A stretch of DNA of 7,669 nt, from the NCBI GenBank assembly GCA_029862285.1, contig JAOTXR010000090.1, positions 1 to 7,669 on the forward strand, given 5' to 3'. Source of the stretch: Gammaproteobacteria bacterium (GTDB lineage Bacteria; Pseudomonadota; Gammaproteobacteria; Steroidobacterales; JABDKV01). The notes beneath the pieces are model-generated. The model did no database searches. It saw only the letters and a program-made list of their open reading frames with translations, and was not told the origin of the DNA. Of this stretch, positions 1 through 7,669 are shown piece by piece (the stretch's first letter is position 1; the number at the start of each line of letters is the position of its first letter). The translations under genes and the position numbers were made by a program.

Positions 1-173
1 TCATCGGCACCTCGGAACGCGACCTGCAGGCCGCACAGGCCGCGGGAGCGAGACCGATCCTGGTACGTACCGGCAATGGGCGCCGTGTGCTGCGTGAATT
101 CTTCAAAGATCGGCAGGTTGAAGTCTATGATGATCTCGCGGCAGCGATCGATACTTTGCTGGCCGGTAAGTAA
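1..173 (+). CDS. gmhB: D-glycero-D-manno-heptose 1,7-bisphosphate 7-phosphatase, 3' end only
   Basis: Only the last 56 codons lie in the window; the reading frame starts at base 3 and ends with TAA at 171-173. The tail begins IGTSERDLQAAQAAGARP, continues with ILVRTGNG and ends in VYDDLAAAIDTLLAGK. This matches the C-terminal part of HAD-superfamily GmhB: the motif IV loop (normally GDxxxD), then the LVRTGKG-like strand and the final DDLAxAxDxLL helix. GmhB is a cytoplasmic enzyme that removes the C7 phosphate during ADP-heptose synthesis for LPS core. Its place just before a plsC gene facing gyrB agrees with Pseudomonas-type gene order. Odd point: the first Asp of GDxxxD, a metal ligand in the family, is Thr here (codon ACC at 9-11), while the second Asp (21-23) is kept. 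Another HAD phosphatase is possible because motifs I-III are outside the window. Confidence 0.8.
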   Translation, partial: IGTSERDLQAAQAAGARPILVRTGNGRRVLREFFKDRQVEVYDDLAAAIDTLLAGK

Positions 174-176
174 ATC

Positions 177-890
177 GTGCAATACCTGCGCTCGCTGCTA
201 TTCACGACACTCCTGGCCCTTACGGTTTTCCCTTGTGGTGGCTGGGTAATTCTGGCGGCGCCATTTGGGCGCTCGGCTTCCTATCATGGCGCGATCTGGT
301 GGGTGAGGATCAATTTCTGGCTGGCACGGGTTCTATGTGGCCTGGATTACGAAATTGTCGGGACAGAAAATATCCCGGACGAAAATAGTGTGGTCTATCT
401 CAAACACAGCTCGACCTGGGAGACGATGGCCGAGATATTGGTTTTTCCGGAGCAGGTGTGGGTGCTCAAGCGAGAACTGTACTGGTTGCCATACTTCGGC
501 TGGGCGCTTGCGGCGTTGCGACCCATAGGCATCGATCGTGGTGCACGCAGTTCGGCAGTCAAACAGGTTATTCGCAAGGGCCGCGAACGTGTCCGTGACG
601 GGCTCTGGGTCATGATCTTTCCCGAAGGAACCCGCGTGGCGCCGGGAGCGACTCGACGGTACGGGCTCAGTGGCGCTTTGCTGGCAATCGACACCAAGCG
701 AAAACTGGTTCCGGTTGCACACAACGCCGGTGATTTTTGGCCGCGCCACAGCCTGTTGAAACGCCGTGGCACGATCAAACTGGTCGTCGGGCCGCCCATA
801 GAAACCGCCGGACGCGACGCCCAGGAGGTCAACGATCTGGCCAAGGCCTGGATCGATCAAACCATGCATGAGATAAGCGCTGCATACTGA
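177..890 (+). CDS. plsC: 1-acyl-sn-glycerol-3-phosphate acyltransferase (PlsC/LptA family)
   Basis: A 237-residue membrane-associated acyltransferase that adds a second acyl chain to lysophosphatidic acid to give phosphatidic acid, the phospholipid precursor. Residues about 5-30 are a hydrophobic N-terminal anchor. Motif I is KHSSTWET (76-83) with catalytic His77 and Glu82 in the HxxxxE form seen in the KHQSTWET subgroup rather than the commoner HxxxxD. Motif II region KRELYWLPYFGWAL follows at 98-111, motif III FPEGTR at 148-153, and motif IV VPVAHNAG at 179-186. The start is GTG at 177, 3 bp after the gmhB stop; no strong Shine-Dalgarno is visible, which fits translational coupling to gmhB. 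No in-frame ATG lies closer to the conserved N-terminus. It is convergent with the gyrB block. The exact acyl-donor preference, or a role on other lysolipids, cannot be read from sequence. Confidence 0.9.
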   Translation: MQYLRSLLFTTLLALTVFPCGGWVILAAPFGRSASYHGAIWWVRINFWLARVLCGLDYEIVGTENIPDENSVVYLKHSSTWETMAEILVFPEQVWVLKRELYWLPYFGWALAALRPIGIDRGARSSAVKQVIRKGRERVRDGLWVMIFPEGTRVAPGATRRYGLSGALLAIDTKRKLVPVAHNAGDFWPRHSLLKRRGTIKLVVGPPIETAGRDAQEVNDLAKAWIDQTMHEISAAY

Positions 891-956
891 TTGGAATGAG
901 TTCGCGATTATTGTTGTTCGGGATTTCACTCAAACCTTGGTAGACGGAATTTGTTT

Positions 957-962
957 AGGAGG
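957..962 (+). promoter_or_regulatory. Strong Shine-Dalgarno site for the small membrane protein
   Basis: A perfect AGGAGG lies 8 nt before the ATG at 971. It is by far the best ribosome binding site in the window and fixes the start of the short downstream gene. The 80 bp between plsC and this gene contains no terminator or promoter I can defend, so the gene may be read from plsC. Confidence 0.8.
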
Positions 963-970
963 ATAGTCAG

Positions 971-1249
971 ATGATCAGACGGCTTTCGAGAATTGCGCCG
1001 TGGCAGGCAGGCAAAGTTGCCGCCGTACTCTATTTTCTATTCGGACTGCTGTTTGCCATACCATTCGCCCTGATGAACATGTTTGTCGACCCGGCGCCGG
1101 GCCAGATTCAGGGCAGTCTGGCTTTTACGATCGCAATCCCGATTTTTTACGGGCTGGCGGGACTTATCTTTGTGCCATTCGGTTGCTGGGTATACAACCT
1201 GGTCGCAAAGTGGGTAGGTGGACTGGAATTCACCGTGGAAGGCGGCTAG
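971..1249 (+). CDS. Small two-helix membrane protein of unknown function
   Basis: A 92-residue hydrophobic protein. A basic N-terminus (MIRRLSRIAPWQAGKVAA) precedes a first membrane segment at about 16-36 and a second at about 50-75, and the protein ends YNLVAKWVGGLEFTVEGG. The ISPWQAGKV-like start and the YNLVAKWVGGIE-like end recall a family of short bacterial membrane proteins, possibly related to the DUF3566 group; that link is from memory and no function is known to me. ATG at 971 is supported by the AGGAGG site. It lies 80 bp after plsC on the same strand and ends 16 bp from the stop of the convergent SatD-family gene, with no recognisable terminator between them. The strong translation signal and coherent hydrophobic pattern argue that it is a real gene. 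Confidence 0.75.
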   Translation: MIRRLSRIAPWQAGKVAAVLYFLFGLLFAIPFALMNMFVDPAPGQIQGSLAFTIAIPIFYGLAGLIFVPFGCWVYNLVAKWVGGLEFTVEGG

Positions 1250-1265
1250 AGATATCGCGCCTGCC

Positions 1266-1913
1266 CTACGTACGGCTCAGCAACTTGACCGCCATGTCCT
1301 GGGCTTCCAGCATCTGCCAATAGTGCGCCCGACGCAAATTGCGTGAGACGGTCGACGCGCTCAAACCCAGTTTCTCTGCCGCGTCGTCCTGTTGACCGGT
1401 TTCGAGGACCGCGTCGATCGTGCGCCATTGCGTCGGCGTGATTTGCATCAGCAGTGTGTCGTGCAGACCATAGAGATGGCCAAGGAGTTCATCACGCGCT
1501 AAATCAGCGGATTTGAATGCCGTGAGTCGCAGGTATTTGGTCCGCCGTTCCTTAACCAGATTGATGGCATCACGTGCGGATAGAAATGCTTCTCCGCCGG
1601 CAACATCAGACAACGGGCGGCCACCGGCCGCCGCCGGCAGACCGGTGACTTCGCCGATGCCGACGCCAATCCACAAAGACAGGGGCTGAAACAGCCGACG
1701 CAGATCGAAGATGATTCGGGGTATGTTGCGCGAGCGCCCGGTGAGGGTCTGGAATTCATCCCAGACGGTCACCGCGTAGGGCGCCTGGATCAGGCCCAAT
1801 GACAGGTGTTTGGACGAGGCCCATGCCAGTTTGCGATCACGCAGACTGACGAAGTCCTCAATTTTCCGGGATCCCCGGACGTCGGCGATAAGGGCTGCTT
1901 TGCGTGTATCCAT
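1266..1913 (-). CDS. SatD-family protein with C-terminal helix-turn-helix
   Basis: A 215-residue protein counted from ATG at 1913. N-terminal ALIADVRGSRKI (7-18), then VWDEFQTL (50-57), LWIGVGIGEV (80-89) and GGEAFLSARDAI (106-117) follow the pattern I know for the SatD family: IADxxGSR, GDEFQ, FGIGxGE, GxAFxxAR. Residues about 160-200 (TPTQWRTI, then DAAEKLGLSASTVSRNLRRA) form a helix-turn-helix. SatD was named from acid tolerance in Streptococcus mutans; its biochemical role is unknown to me. No signal peptide or membrane segment is seen. A longer form from TTG at 1949 is possible, but the first conserved block starts right after the ATG. No Shine-Dalgarno precedes the ATG; a palindrome occupies that space, so autoregulation or a leaderless transcript is plausible. 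It follows gyrB after 134 bp on the same strand. Family call fairly confident, function not. Confidence 0.75.
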   Translation of the reverse strand: MDTRKAALIADVRGSRKIEDFVSLRDRKLAWASSKHLSLGLIQAPYAVTVWDEFQTLTGRSRNIPRIIFDLRRLFQPLSLWIGVGIGEVTGLPAAAGGRPLSDVAGGEAFLSARDAINLVKERRTKYLRLTAFKSADLARDELLGHLYGLHDTLLMQITPTQWRTIDAVLETGQQDDAAEKLGLSASTVSRNLRRAHYWQMLEAQDMAVKLLSRT

Positions 1914-1915
1914 AC

Positions 1916-1937
1916 GTGCAATTCTGCATAATTGCAC
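1916..1937. promoter_or_regulatory. 22-bp near-perfect palindrome, candidate operator
   Basis: Arms GTGCAATT (1916-1923) and AATTGCAC (1930-1937) flank CTGCAT, whose core TGCA is itself symmetric, so only one base pair (1924/1929) breaks the symmetry. It ends 2 bp before the ATG of the SatD/HTH gene. The size and symmetry suit a dimeric HTH regulator, and the adjacent gene encodes an HTH. As RNA it would form an 8-bp stem immediately before the start codon. Which of these applies is inference. Confidence 0.5.
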
Positions 1938-1951
1938 CTTGGCATGCAAAT

Positions 1952-1974
1952 ATTGTGATGTAAAGTTTCACAAT
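1952..1974. repeat. Inverted repeat with 7-bp arms in the gyrB-satD spacer
   Basis: ATTGTGA (1952-1958) and TCACAAT (1968-1974) are perfect inverted arms separated by 9 bp. The half-sites resemble CRP/FNR-type TGTGA, but the spacing between TGTGA and TCACA is 9 rather than the 6 of a CRP site. It lies upstream of the SatD-family gene and could be a second regulator site. Confidence 0.35.
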
Positions 1975-2047
1975 TCCAGCCTGCCCGGGCGCTGCCGGCA
2001 GTTGGGGCAAATAGAAATTGTGCCGGGGCCGCGGTCTCAGTCGCAGC

Positions 2048-4468
<2,421 letters not shown>

Positions 4469-4500
4469 CTATTGGTCGCTTTACCTGCAAAACTAAAACT

Positions 4501-4523
4501 AAAAAAACCGAAACGCCTTCCGA
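4501..4523 (-). terminator. Hairpin plus U-run in the gyrB leader, possible intrinsic terminator
   Basis: In the minus-strand transcript UCGGAA pairs with UUUCGG (6 bp, two of them G-U) around a GGCG loop and is followed at once by seven U (4507 to 4501), then further U-rich sequence. It lies about 150 nt after the recF stop and 47 nt before the gyrB start. It could end the dnaA-dnaN-recF transcript or attenuate gyrB. The stem is weak, so efficiency is uncertain. The 5' arm can alternatively pair with a CCGA copy just upstream (4532-4535). Confidence 0.4.
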
Positions 4524-4538
4524 GAAATCTGTCGGACC

Positions 4539-4557
4539 CCGCGCGTTACGCACGCGG
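4539..4557 (-). other. 7-bp GC-rich hairpin in the gyrB leader RNA
   Basis: In the minus-strand transcript CCGCGUG pairs with CGCGCGG around the loop CGUAA. The sixth pair is U-G in this RNA but would be a C-A mismatch in the opposite-strand RNA, so the structure is better suited to the gyrB-sense transcript. No U-run follows it directly. It precedes the terminator-like hairpin at 4501-4523 by 15 nt. Confidence 0.45.
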
Positions 4558-4632
4558 AAAATCTACTGGCGCAACGGCGTTTGTTTTCCCTAAACGAACC
4601 CCAAGCCCCCAAGGTTTGCTGCAGCGCAGCAT
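4546..4632 (-). other. Possible 28-codon leader ORF ahead of gyrB
   Basis: ATG at 4632 opens a frame of 28 codons (starting MLRCSKPWGLGVRLGK) whose TAA (4546-4548) falls in the loop of the hairpin at 4539-4557. No Shine-Dalgarno is visible and no run of one amino acid is present, so it may be chance. It is recorded because its position resembles a leader peptide in an attenuator. The remainder of the 218-bp recF-gyrB gap holds a small dyad CAGCA/TGCTG (4627-4643) and no promoter I can defend. Confidence 0.15.
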
Positions 4633-4671
4633 TACCGGTGCTGAGTCAAAATATCGGTTTAAAACAATCGA

Positions 4672-5742
4672 TTATTGTACCATTAATCGAGGCTTACACT
4701 GTTCCATGTGGAACACGCGATCTGCGATCTCGGGCAGATTTTGCCGGTCTAGCGCAGTCATAAAAAGCTGCACATCCAGGGCCTCGAGCGCCGCCAGGAG
4801 AACCCCCACATGGTGCCGGTCGAGTTCCGCCCCGGGATCATCCAGCAACAACACCGCCCGGGGCCGGCCAAGCTCGGCGAGGACCTGAAGCTGAGCCAGA
4901 ATCAAACAGGCAGCCAACAGTTTTTGCTGCCCACGGGACACCCGGGCGCGCGCCCGGGCCGAATCGAGCTCGATAATCAACTCAGCCCGCTGCGGACCTG
5001 CCAGAGTCCGGCCAATGGCCAGGTCCCGCTCGCGATTTTCAGCCAGGGCCGTCGCCAGGTCCATTTCCTTGCTCCAACCCCGCCGAAAATCTATTTTTAT
5101 TTCAGAATCAAGAAGTTGCCTGCCAAAAGCGGTGACCGGGCTGGCTAGAGCCTGGAGAAAGCGCTCACGCATGCCGGTGAGCGATTCGCCGGCAACCGCC
5201 AGTTCTTCCTCCCATGCCCCCAGCTGGGCGGCGGCCCCCTGACTCAGAAGCGCATTGCGCTGCCGCAGCGCCTTTCGGTACCGCTGCCAGACCTTGAGGA
5301 AAGATTGATCCACGTGAAACGTCCCCCAGTCGAGAAAGCGACGGCGCCGTTCTGGCCCTTCCTCGACGAGCTTGTGAACCTCTGGATCGATGGCCTCCAC
5401 CGGGAGACATTCGCCCAGCTCGGCGATGCTCCCGGCGGGACGGCCACCGATATGGATTTCCTGCTCGCTACGGGACGCTCGGATGCCGATACGGGTATGA
5501 GACGGGCCCGCCCCGACGTCGCCTACGACCTGATAAGCCGATGCCCCGTCACGAATCAGCCGCTGGCGTTGGGCAGTACGAAACGAGCGACCCCGGCCCA
5601 GAACGAAAATCGCCTCGAGCAAGCTTGTTTTGCCCGAGGCGTTTGGTCCGACAATCAGGTTTATGCCCGGGGACGGTTCCAGCTCGACGTGCTGCAAGCA
5701 ACGGAAATCGTCCACCCGCAGCTTCTCCAGGCTGCCGGGCAT
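4672..5742 (-). CDS. recF: DNA replication and repair protein RecF
   Basis: 356 residues, the usual RecF length (E. coli 357). RecF is an SMC-like ABC ATPase that works with RecO and RecR to load RecA at single-strand gaps and stalled forks. Walker A is GPNASGKTS (32-40), preceded by LRVDDFRCL (8-16), the typical RecF N-terminus. The ABC signature is SRGQQK (269-274) and Walker B VLLLDDPGAELD (297-308). The start ATG at 5742 is 7 bp after the dnaN stop; only a weak GAG-type ribosome site is present, consistent with coupling to dnaN. The DDPGAELD form of Walker B resembles the DDLPAELD of Pseudomonas. The stop TAA is at 4672-4674. No defect is seen, and base composition is somewhat richer in GC than the flanking spacers. 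Confidence 0.97.
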   Translation of the reverse strand: MPGSLEKLRVDDFRCLQHVELEPSPGINLIVGPNASGKTSLLEAIFVLGRGRSFRTAQRQRLIRDGASAYQVVGDVGAGPSHTRIGIRASRSEQEIHIGGRPAGSIAELGECLPVEAIDPEVHKLVEEGPERRRRFLDWGTFHVDQSFLKVWQRYRKALRQRNALLSQGAAAQLGAWEEELAVAGESLTGMRERFLQALASPVTAFGRQLLDSEIKIDFRRGWSKEMDLATALAENRERDLAIGRTLAGPQRAELIIELDSARARARVSRGQQKLLAACLILAQLQVLAELGRPRAVLLLDDPGAELDRHHVGVLLAALEALDVQLFMTALDRQNLPEIADRVFHMEQCKPRLMVQ

Positions 5743-5749
5743 CTGCGCT

Positions 5750-6847
5750 CTAGAGCCTCATCGGCATCACCACGTACTTGCAGTTCTCCATGCCGGGTTC
5801 CTGAATCAGGCAGCTGCTGTTCGCATCGGTCAATAACACTTCAGCCTTGTCCGCTTCCACGCAGCCGAGTGCATCCAGCAGGTAATTGACGTTGAATCCG
5901 ATTTCCAGCGCTTCACCGTCGTACTCGACTTCCATTTCTTCTTCGGCTTCTTCCTGCTCGGGATTATGCGCCTGAATACGTAGCAGATTGTCTGTCAGCC
6001 CGAACCGGATCCCACGGTATTTCTCATTCGACAGGATTGCCGCACGCTGCAGCGCTTTTTTTAGATCAGCGCACTCGGCAACCATGCTGAAGCGAGTCTT
6101 TGCAGGAATCACCCGGTCGTATTCCGGGAAACGGCCATCGACGAGCTTCGAAGTAAAGCGGATATTTGGCAACTCGATACGAACGTGGTTGGCACCAATC
6201 GCAATTTCCACGTCGCCGTCGTCAGATAACAGACGTTGCAGCTCCAGGACCCCTTTCCGCGGCACAATCACCTGCTGTGCACTCGGGGACTGGCCGTCTA
6301 GCGGCATTTCACAGAGGGCCAGCCGGTGGCCATCGGTGGCAACGGCTCTGACCCAGCTGTCGCTAACATCAAACAACAGCCCATTGAGGTAATAGCGTAC
6401 GTCCTGGTGCGCCATGGCAAACTGGGTTTTTTCCAGGAGTCGTTTGCAATTTGCCTGGCTCATTTTCAGGCTTTGCTGCGGCTGAATGTCGTCGATTGAT
6501 GGGAAATCGCTGGCACTCAATGTGGATAGCGTAAAGCGGCTGCGACCCGATTGGACCACCAGCCTGTCGGCCTTCGTTGACACATTGACCTTGGCGCCTT
6601 CCGCCAGTGCGCGGCAGATATCCAGCAACTTTCGTCCCGGCACCGTGATTTCACCTGGCGCATCCACATCGAGATCGATAGTCGCGACAAGCTCGACTTC
6701 AAGATCTGTCGCGGTTACCCGCAGCTGGTTGTCTTTCGCCACCAAAAGAAAATTAGCCAGGATCGGCATTGTCTGGCGTCTCTCGACCACGCCGGCGACC
6801 GCCTGGAGAGGCCGTAACAACGTTTCGCGTTGTGCGGTGAATTTCAT
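5750..6847 (-). CDS. dnaN: DNA polymerase III beta sliding clamp
   Basis: 365 residues against 366 in E. coli. DnaN forms the dimeric ring that tethers DNA polymerase III and other clamp-binding proteins to DNA. The start MKFTAQRETLLRPLQAVAGV, ATDGHRLALCEMPL (170-183), VDGRFPEYDRVIP (236-248) and the C-terminal YVVMPMRL (358-365), which lines the hydrophobic binding cleft, are all canonical. The three clamp domains of about 120 residues are intact. The acidic stretch EEAEEEMEVEYD (299-310) lies in the third domain. ATG at 6847 is preceded by a G-rich site GGGGGG (6852-6857), 4-5 nt upstream. dnaN is 7 bp upstream of recF, likely one transcript, and follows dnaA after about 200 bp that contain a candidate promoter of its own. 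Confidence 0.98.
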   Translation of the reverse strand: MKFTAQRETLLRPLQAVAGVVERRQTMPILANFLLVAKDNQLRVTATDLEVELVATIDLDVDAPGEITVPGRKLLDICRALAEGAKVNVSTKADRLVVQSGRSRFTLSTLSASDFPSIDDIQPQQSLKMSQANCKRLLEKTQFAMAHQDVRYYLNGLLFDVSDSWVRAVATDGHRLALCEMPLDGQSPSAQQVIVPRKGVLELQRLLSDDGDVEIAIGANHVRIELPNIRFTSKLVDGRFPEYDRVIPAKTRFSMVAECADLKKALQRAAILSNEKYRGIRFGLTDNLLRIQAHNPEQEEAEEEMEVEYDGEALEIGFNVNYLLDALGCVEADKAEVLLTDANSSCLIQEPGMENCKYVVMPMRL

Positions 6848-6883
6848 TTATGCCCCCCGTAATAGATCTTATATTTCCTAAAG

Positions 6884-6912
6884 ATAATAGTAATTATTAG
6901 TACTGCCGTCAT
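6884..6912 (-). promoter_or_regulatory. Candidate sigma-70 promoter of dnaN
   Basis: On the minus strand ATGACG (6912-6907, four of six to TTGACA), a 17-bp spacer and TATTAT (6889-6884, five of six to TATAAT). It would start transcription about 30 bp before the dnaN ATG. The surrounding sequence is very AT-rich, so a chance match is possible. Confidence 0.4.
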
Positions 6913-6917
6913 CTGGG

Positions 6918-6935
6918 GAAAAATACCGATTTTTC
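6918..6935. repeat. Perfect 7-bp inverted repeat, AT-rich hairpin
   Basis: GAAAAAT (6918-6924) and ATTTTTC (6929-6935) flank a 4-bp loop ACCG. It sits 5 bp upstream of the candidate dnaN -35 element. The A and T runs also suggest bent DNA. It is not a convincing intrinsic terminator because the T-run is inside the stem in both directions. Confidence 0.45.
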
Positions 6936-7001
6936 ATTTAAATTCAATAAGTTATAGCGTATTAATTCGTGTATTGACAGCTGTCCTGGGCTTGCACAGT
7001 C

Positions 7002-7010
7002 TGTGGATGA
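7002..7010 (-). promoter_or_regulatory. DnaA-box-like nonamer, one mismatch
   Basis: On the minus strand this reads TCATCCACA, one base from the TTATCCACA consensus. It lies in the dnaA-dnaN spacer 28 bp from the second such site. Confidence 0.45.
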
Positions 7011-7037
7011 ACTGTGGGGGTTTAACCCATCCACCTG

Positions 7038-7046
7038 ATATCCACA
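7038..7046 (+). promoter_or_regulatory. DnaA-box-like nonamer, one mismatch
   Basis: Reads ATATCCACA on the plus strand, one base from TTATCCACA, and abuts the dnaA stop codon. It faces the opposite way to the site at 7002-7010. A weaker ATCCAC core lies between them at 7029-7034. Confidence 0.45.
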
Positions 7047-7669
7047 TTATCCGGTCAGTGTTCTCAACAGGTTCCGGTAGTCTTCGCTGACCCGCAATTC
7101 GGTTTCACGTAATTCACGGATTTTACGACAGGCATGCAGGACTGTGGTGTGGTCCCGACCACCAAAAGCATCACCAATTTCCGGCAGGCTATGGTTAGTG
7201 AGTTCTTTTGACAAGGCCATGGCAACCTGCCTGGGACGCGTAATGGATCGGCTGCGTCGTTTCGACAGCAGATCAGCGACCCTGATCTTGTAGTACTCGG
7301 CAACTGTTTTCTTGATATTGTCGATAGTTACGAGCTTTTCCTGCAAAGCCAGTAAATCCCGTAACGCCTCCTTGGCGAAATCCAGCGTAATGGCCTGACC
7401 GGTAAAGCGTGAATTGGCGACCACACGCCGCAGTGCGCCCTCGAGTTCGCGCACATTTGAGCGCACTCGCTTGGCGACAAAAAACGCTACTTCGTCGGGT
7501 AGCTGAACTTCCATGGACAGCGCTTTGCTCTTGAGAATTGCAACACAGGTTTCCAGCTCAGGTGGCTCAATCGCCACAGTGAGCCCCCAGCCAAAACGTG
7601 ATTTCAGACGTTCTTCAAGACCGTCTACTTCCTTCGGGTAACGGTCGCAGGTAAGAATCACCTGTTGCT
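7047..7669 (-). CDS. dnaA: Chromosomal replication initiator DnaA, C-terminal part
   Basis: About 206 C-terminal residues are present; the gene runs off the right edge, with no start in the window. DnaA is the AAA+ initiator that binds DnaA boxes and melts the origin. The visible part starts [20 protein letters not shown], then [20 protein letters not shown] with the arginine finger equivalent to E. coli Arg285, sensor II in [10 protein letters not shown] (E. coli Arg334), and [20 protein letters not shown] leading into domain IV. Domain IV shows LLSKRRSRS and the signature [15 protein letters not shown], whose Asp-His-Thr contacts bases of the DnaA box. It ends LLRTLTG, close to the E. coli end. 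One oddity: ELETR, conserved in DnaA proteins I recall, is ELETC here (TGT for CGT). It precedes dnaN by about 200 bp. The stop TAA (7047-7049) abuts a DnaA-box-like site. Confidence 0.98.
   Translation of the reverse strand, partial: QQVILTCDRYPKEVDGLEERLKSRFGWGLTVAIEPPELETCVAILKSKALSMEVQLPDEVAFFVAKRVRSNVRELEGALRRVVANSRFTGQAITLDFAKEALRDLLALQEKLVTIDNIKKTVAEYYKIRVADLLSKRRSRSITRPRQVAMALSKELTNHSLPEIGDAFGGRDHTTVLHACRKIRELRETELRVSEDYRNLLRTLTG

Larger units (their letters stand above)
6861..7046. other. AT-rich dnaA-dnaN spacer with DnaA-box-like sites (candidate DnaA-binding or origin element)
   Basis: Bases 6861-6970 contain 29 G or C in 110 (26%), far below the flanking genes. Next to this tract, 6974-7046 holds dense dyads: GACAGCTGTC (6976-6985), CACAGTCTGTG (6995-7005) and GGGTTTAACCC (7018-7028), together with two one-mismatch DnaA boxes. 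An AT-rich unwinding-like tract beside DnaA boxes is the usual origin pattern, and some bacteria have DnaA boxes on both sides of dnaA. The main origin may instead lie upstream of dnaA, outside the window. Confidence 0.4.

Noticed and set aside
333..929. Open frame of 198 codons on the minus strand opposite plsC
   Set aside because: It lies antisense to a gene with complete acyltransferase motifs, and its translation has no recognisable domain or ribosome site.
1947..1949. Upstream TTG start for the SatD-family gene
   Set aside because: It adds 12 non-conserved residues and translates through the palindrome; the ATG at 1911-1913 is directly before the conserved block.
1953..1973. CRP site (TGTGA and TCACA half-sites)
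   Set aside because: The spacer is 9 bp rather than 6, so a canonical CRP dimer would not fit.
1977..2001. Intrinsic terminator after gyrB formed by GCCCGGGC and CTGCCGGCAG palindromes
   Set aside because: No T-run follows the palindromes on either strand, and the palindromes lack a proper loop.
6974..6979. Perfect TTGACA -35 box on the plus strand
   Set aside because: No acceptable -10 lies 16-18 bp downstream, and it would only read antisense into dnaA.

Overview
The window is a chromosomal replication-origin neighbourhood from a gammaproteobacterium. The minus strand carries, in transcription order from the right edge, dnaA (3' part only), dnaN, recF and gyrB. The plus strand enters from the left with the 3' end of a gmhB-like gene followed by a plsC-type acyltransferase. 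The dnaA-dnaN-recF-gyrB order with a convergent gmhB-plsC pair beyond gyrB is, from memory, the Pseudomonas-type arrangement. The GyrB (801 aa, with the long insertion in its C-terminal half) and RecF (DDPGAELD Walker B) also look gammaproteobacterial. I cannot name the genus.

Layout. 1-890: gmhB tail and plsC, 3 bp apart, envelope lipid and LPS precursor functions. 971-1249: a 92-residue two-helix membrane protein of unknown function behind a very strong ribosome binding site. 1266-1913 (minus): a SatD-family protein with a C-terminal helix-turn-helix, convergent with the membrane protein and 134 bp downstream of gyrB. 2048-4453 (minus): gyrB. 4454-4671: a 218-bp leader with two RNA hairpins, one followed by a U-run, and a possible 28-codon leader ORF. 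4672-5742 (minus): recF. 5750-6847 (minus): dnaN, 7 bp from recF. 6848-7046: an AT-rich dnaA-dnaN spacer with DnaA-box-like nonamers and a candidate dnaN promoter. 7047-7669 (minus): dnaA domain III end and domain IV.

Function. DnaA initiates replication, DnaN is the sliding clamp, RecF helps load RecA at gaps and GyrB is the gyrase ATPase subunit, so the minus strand is one conserved replication and repair block. Close dnaN-recF spacing suggests cotranscription. The hairpin and U-run before gyrB suggest gyrB is at least partly separated from recF. The acyltransferase and GmhB pair belongs to envelope biogenesis and is only a positional neighbour.

Most of the window is ordinary core genome. 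Points worth a second look are the near-perfect palindrome abutting the SatD/HTH gene start, the cyclase/palm-like look of that protein's N-terminal domain, the attenuator-like leader of gyrB, DnaA-box-like sites in the dnaA-dnaN gap, and two substitutions at usually conserved residues (GmhB motif IV Asp to Thr; DnaA ELETR Arg to Cys). I see no clear undescribed multi-gene system.
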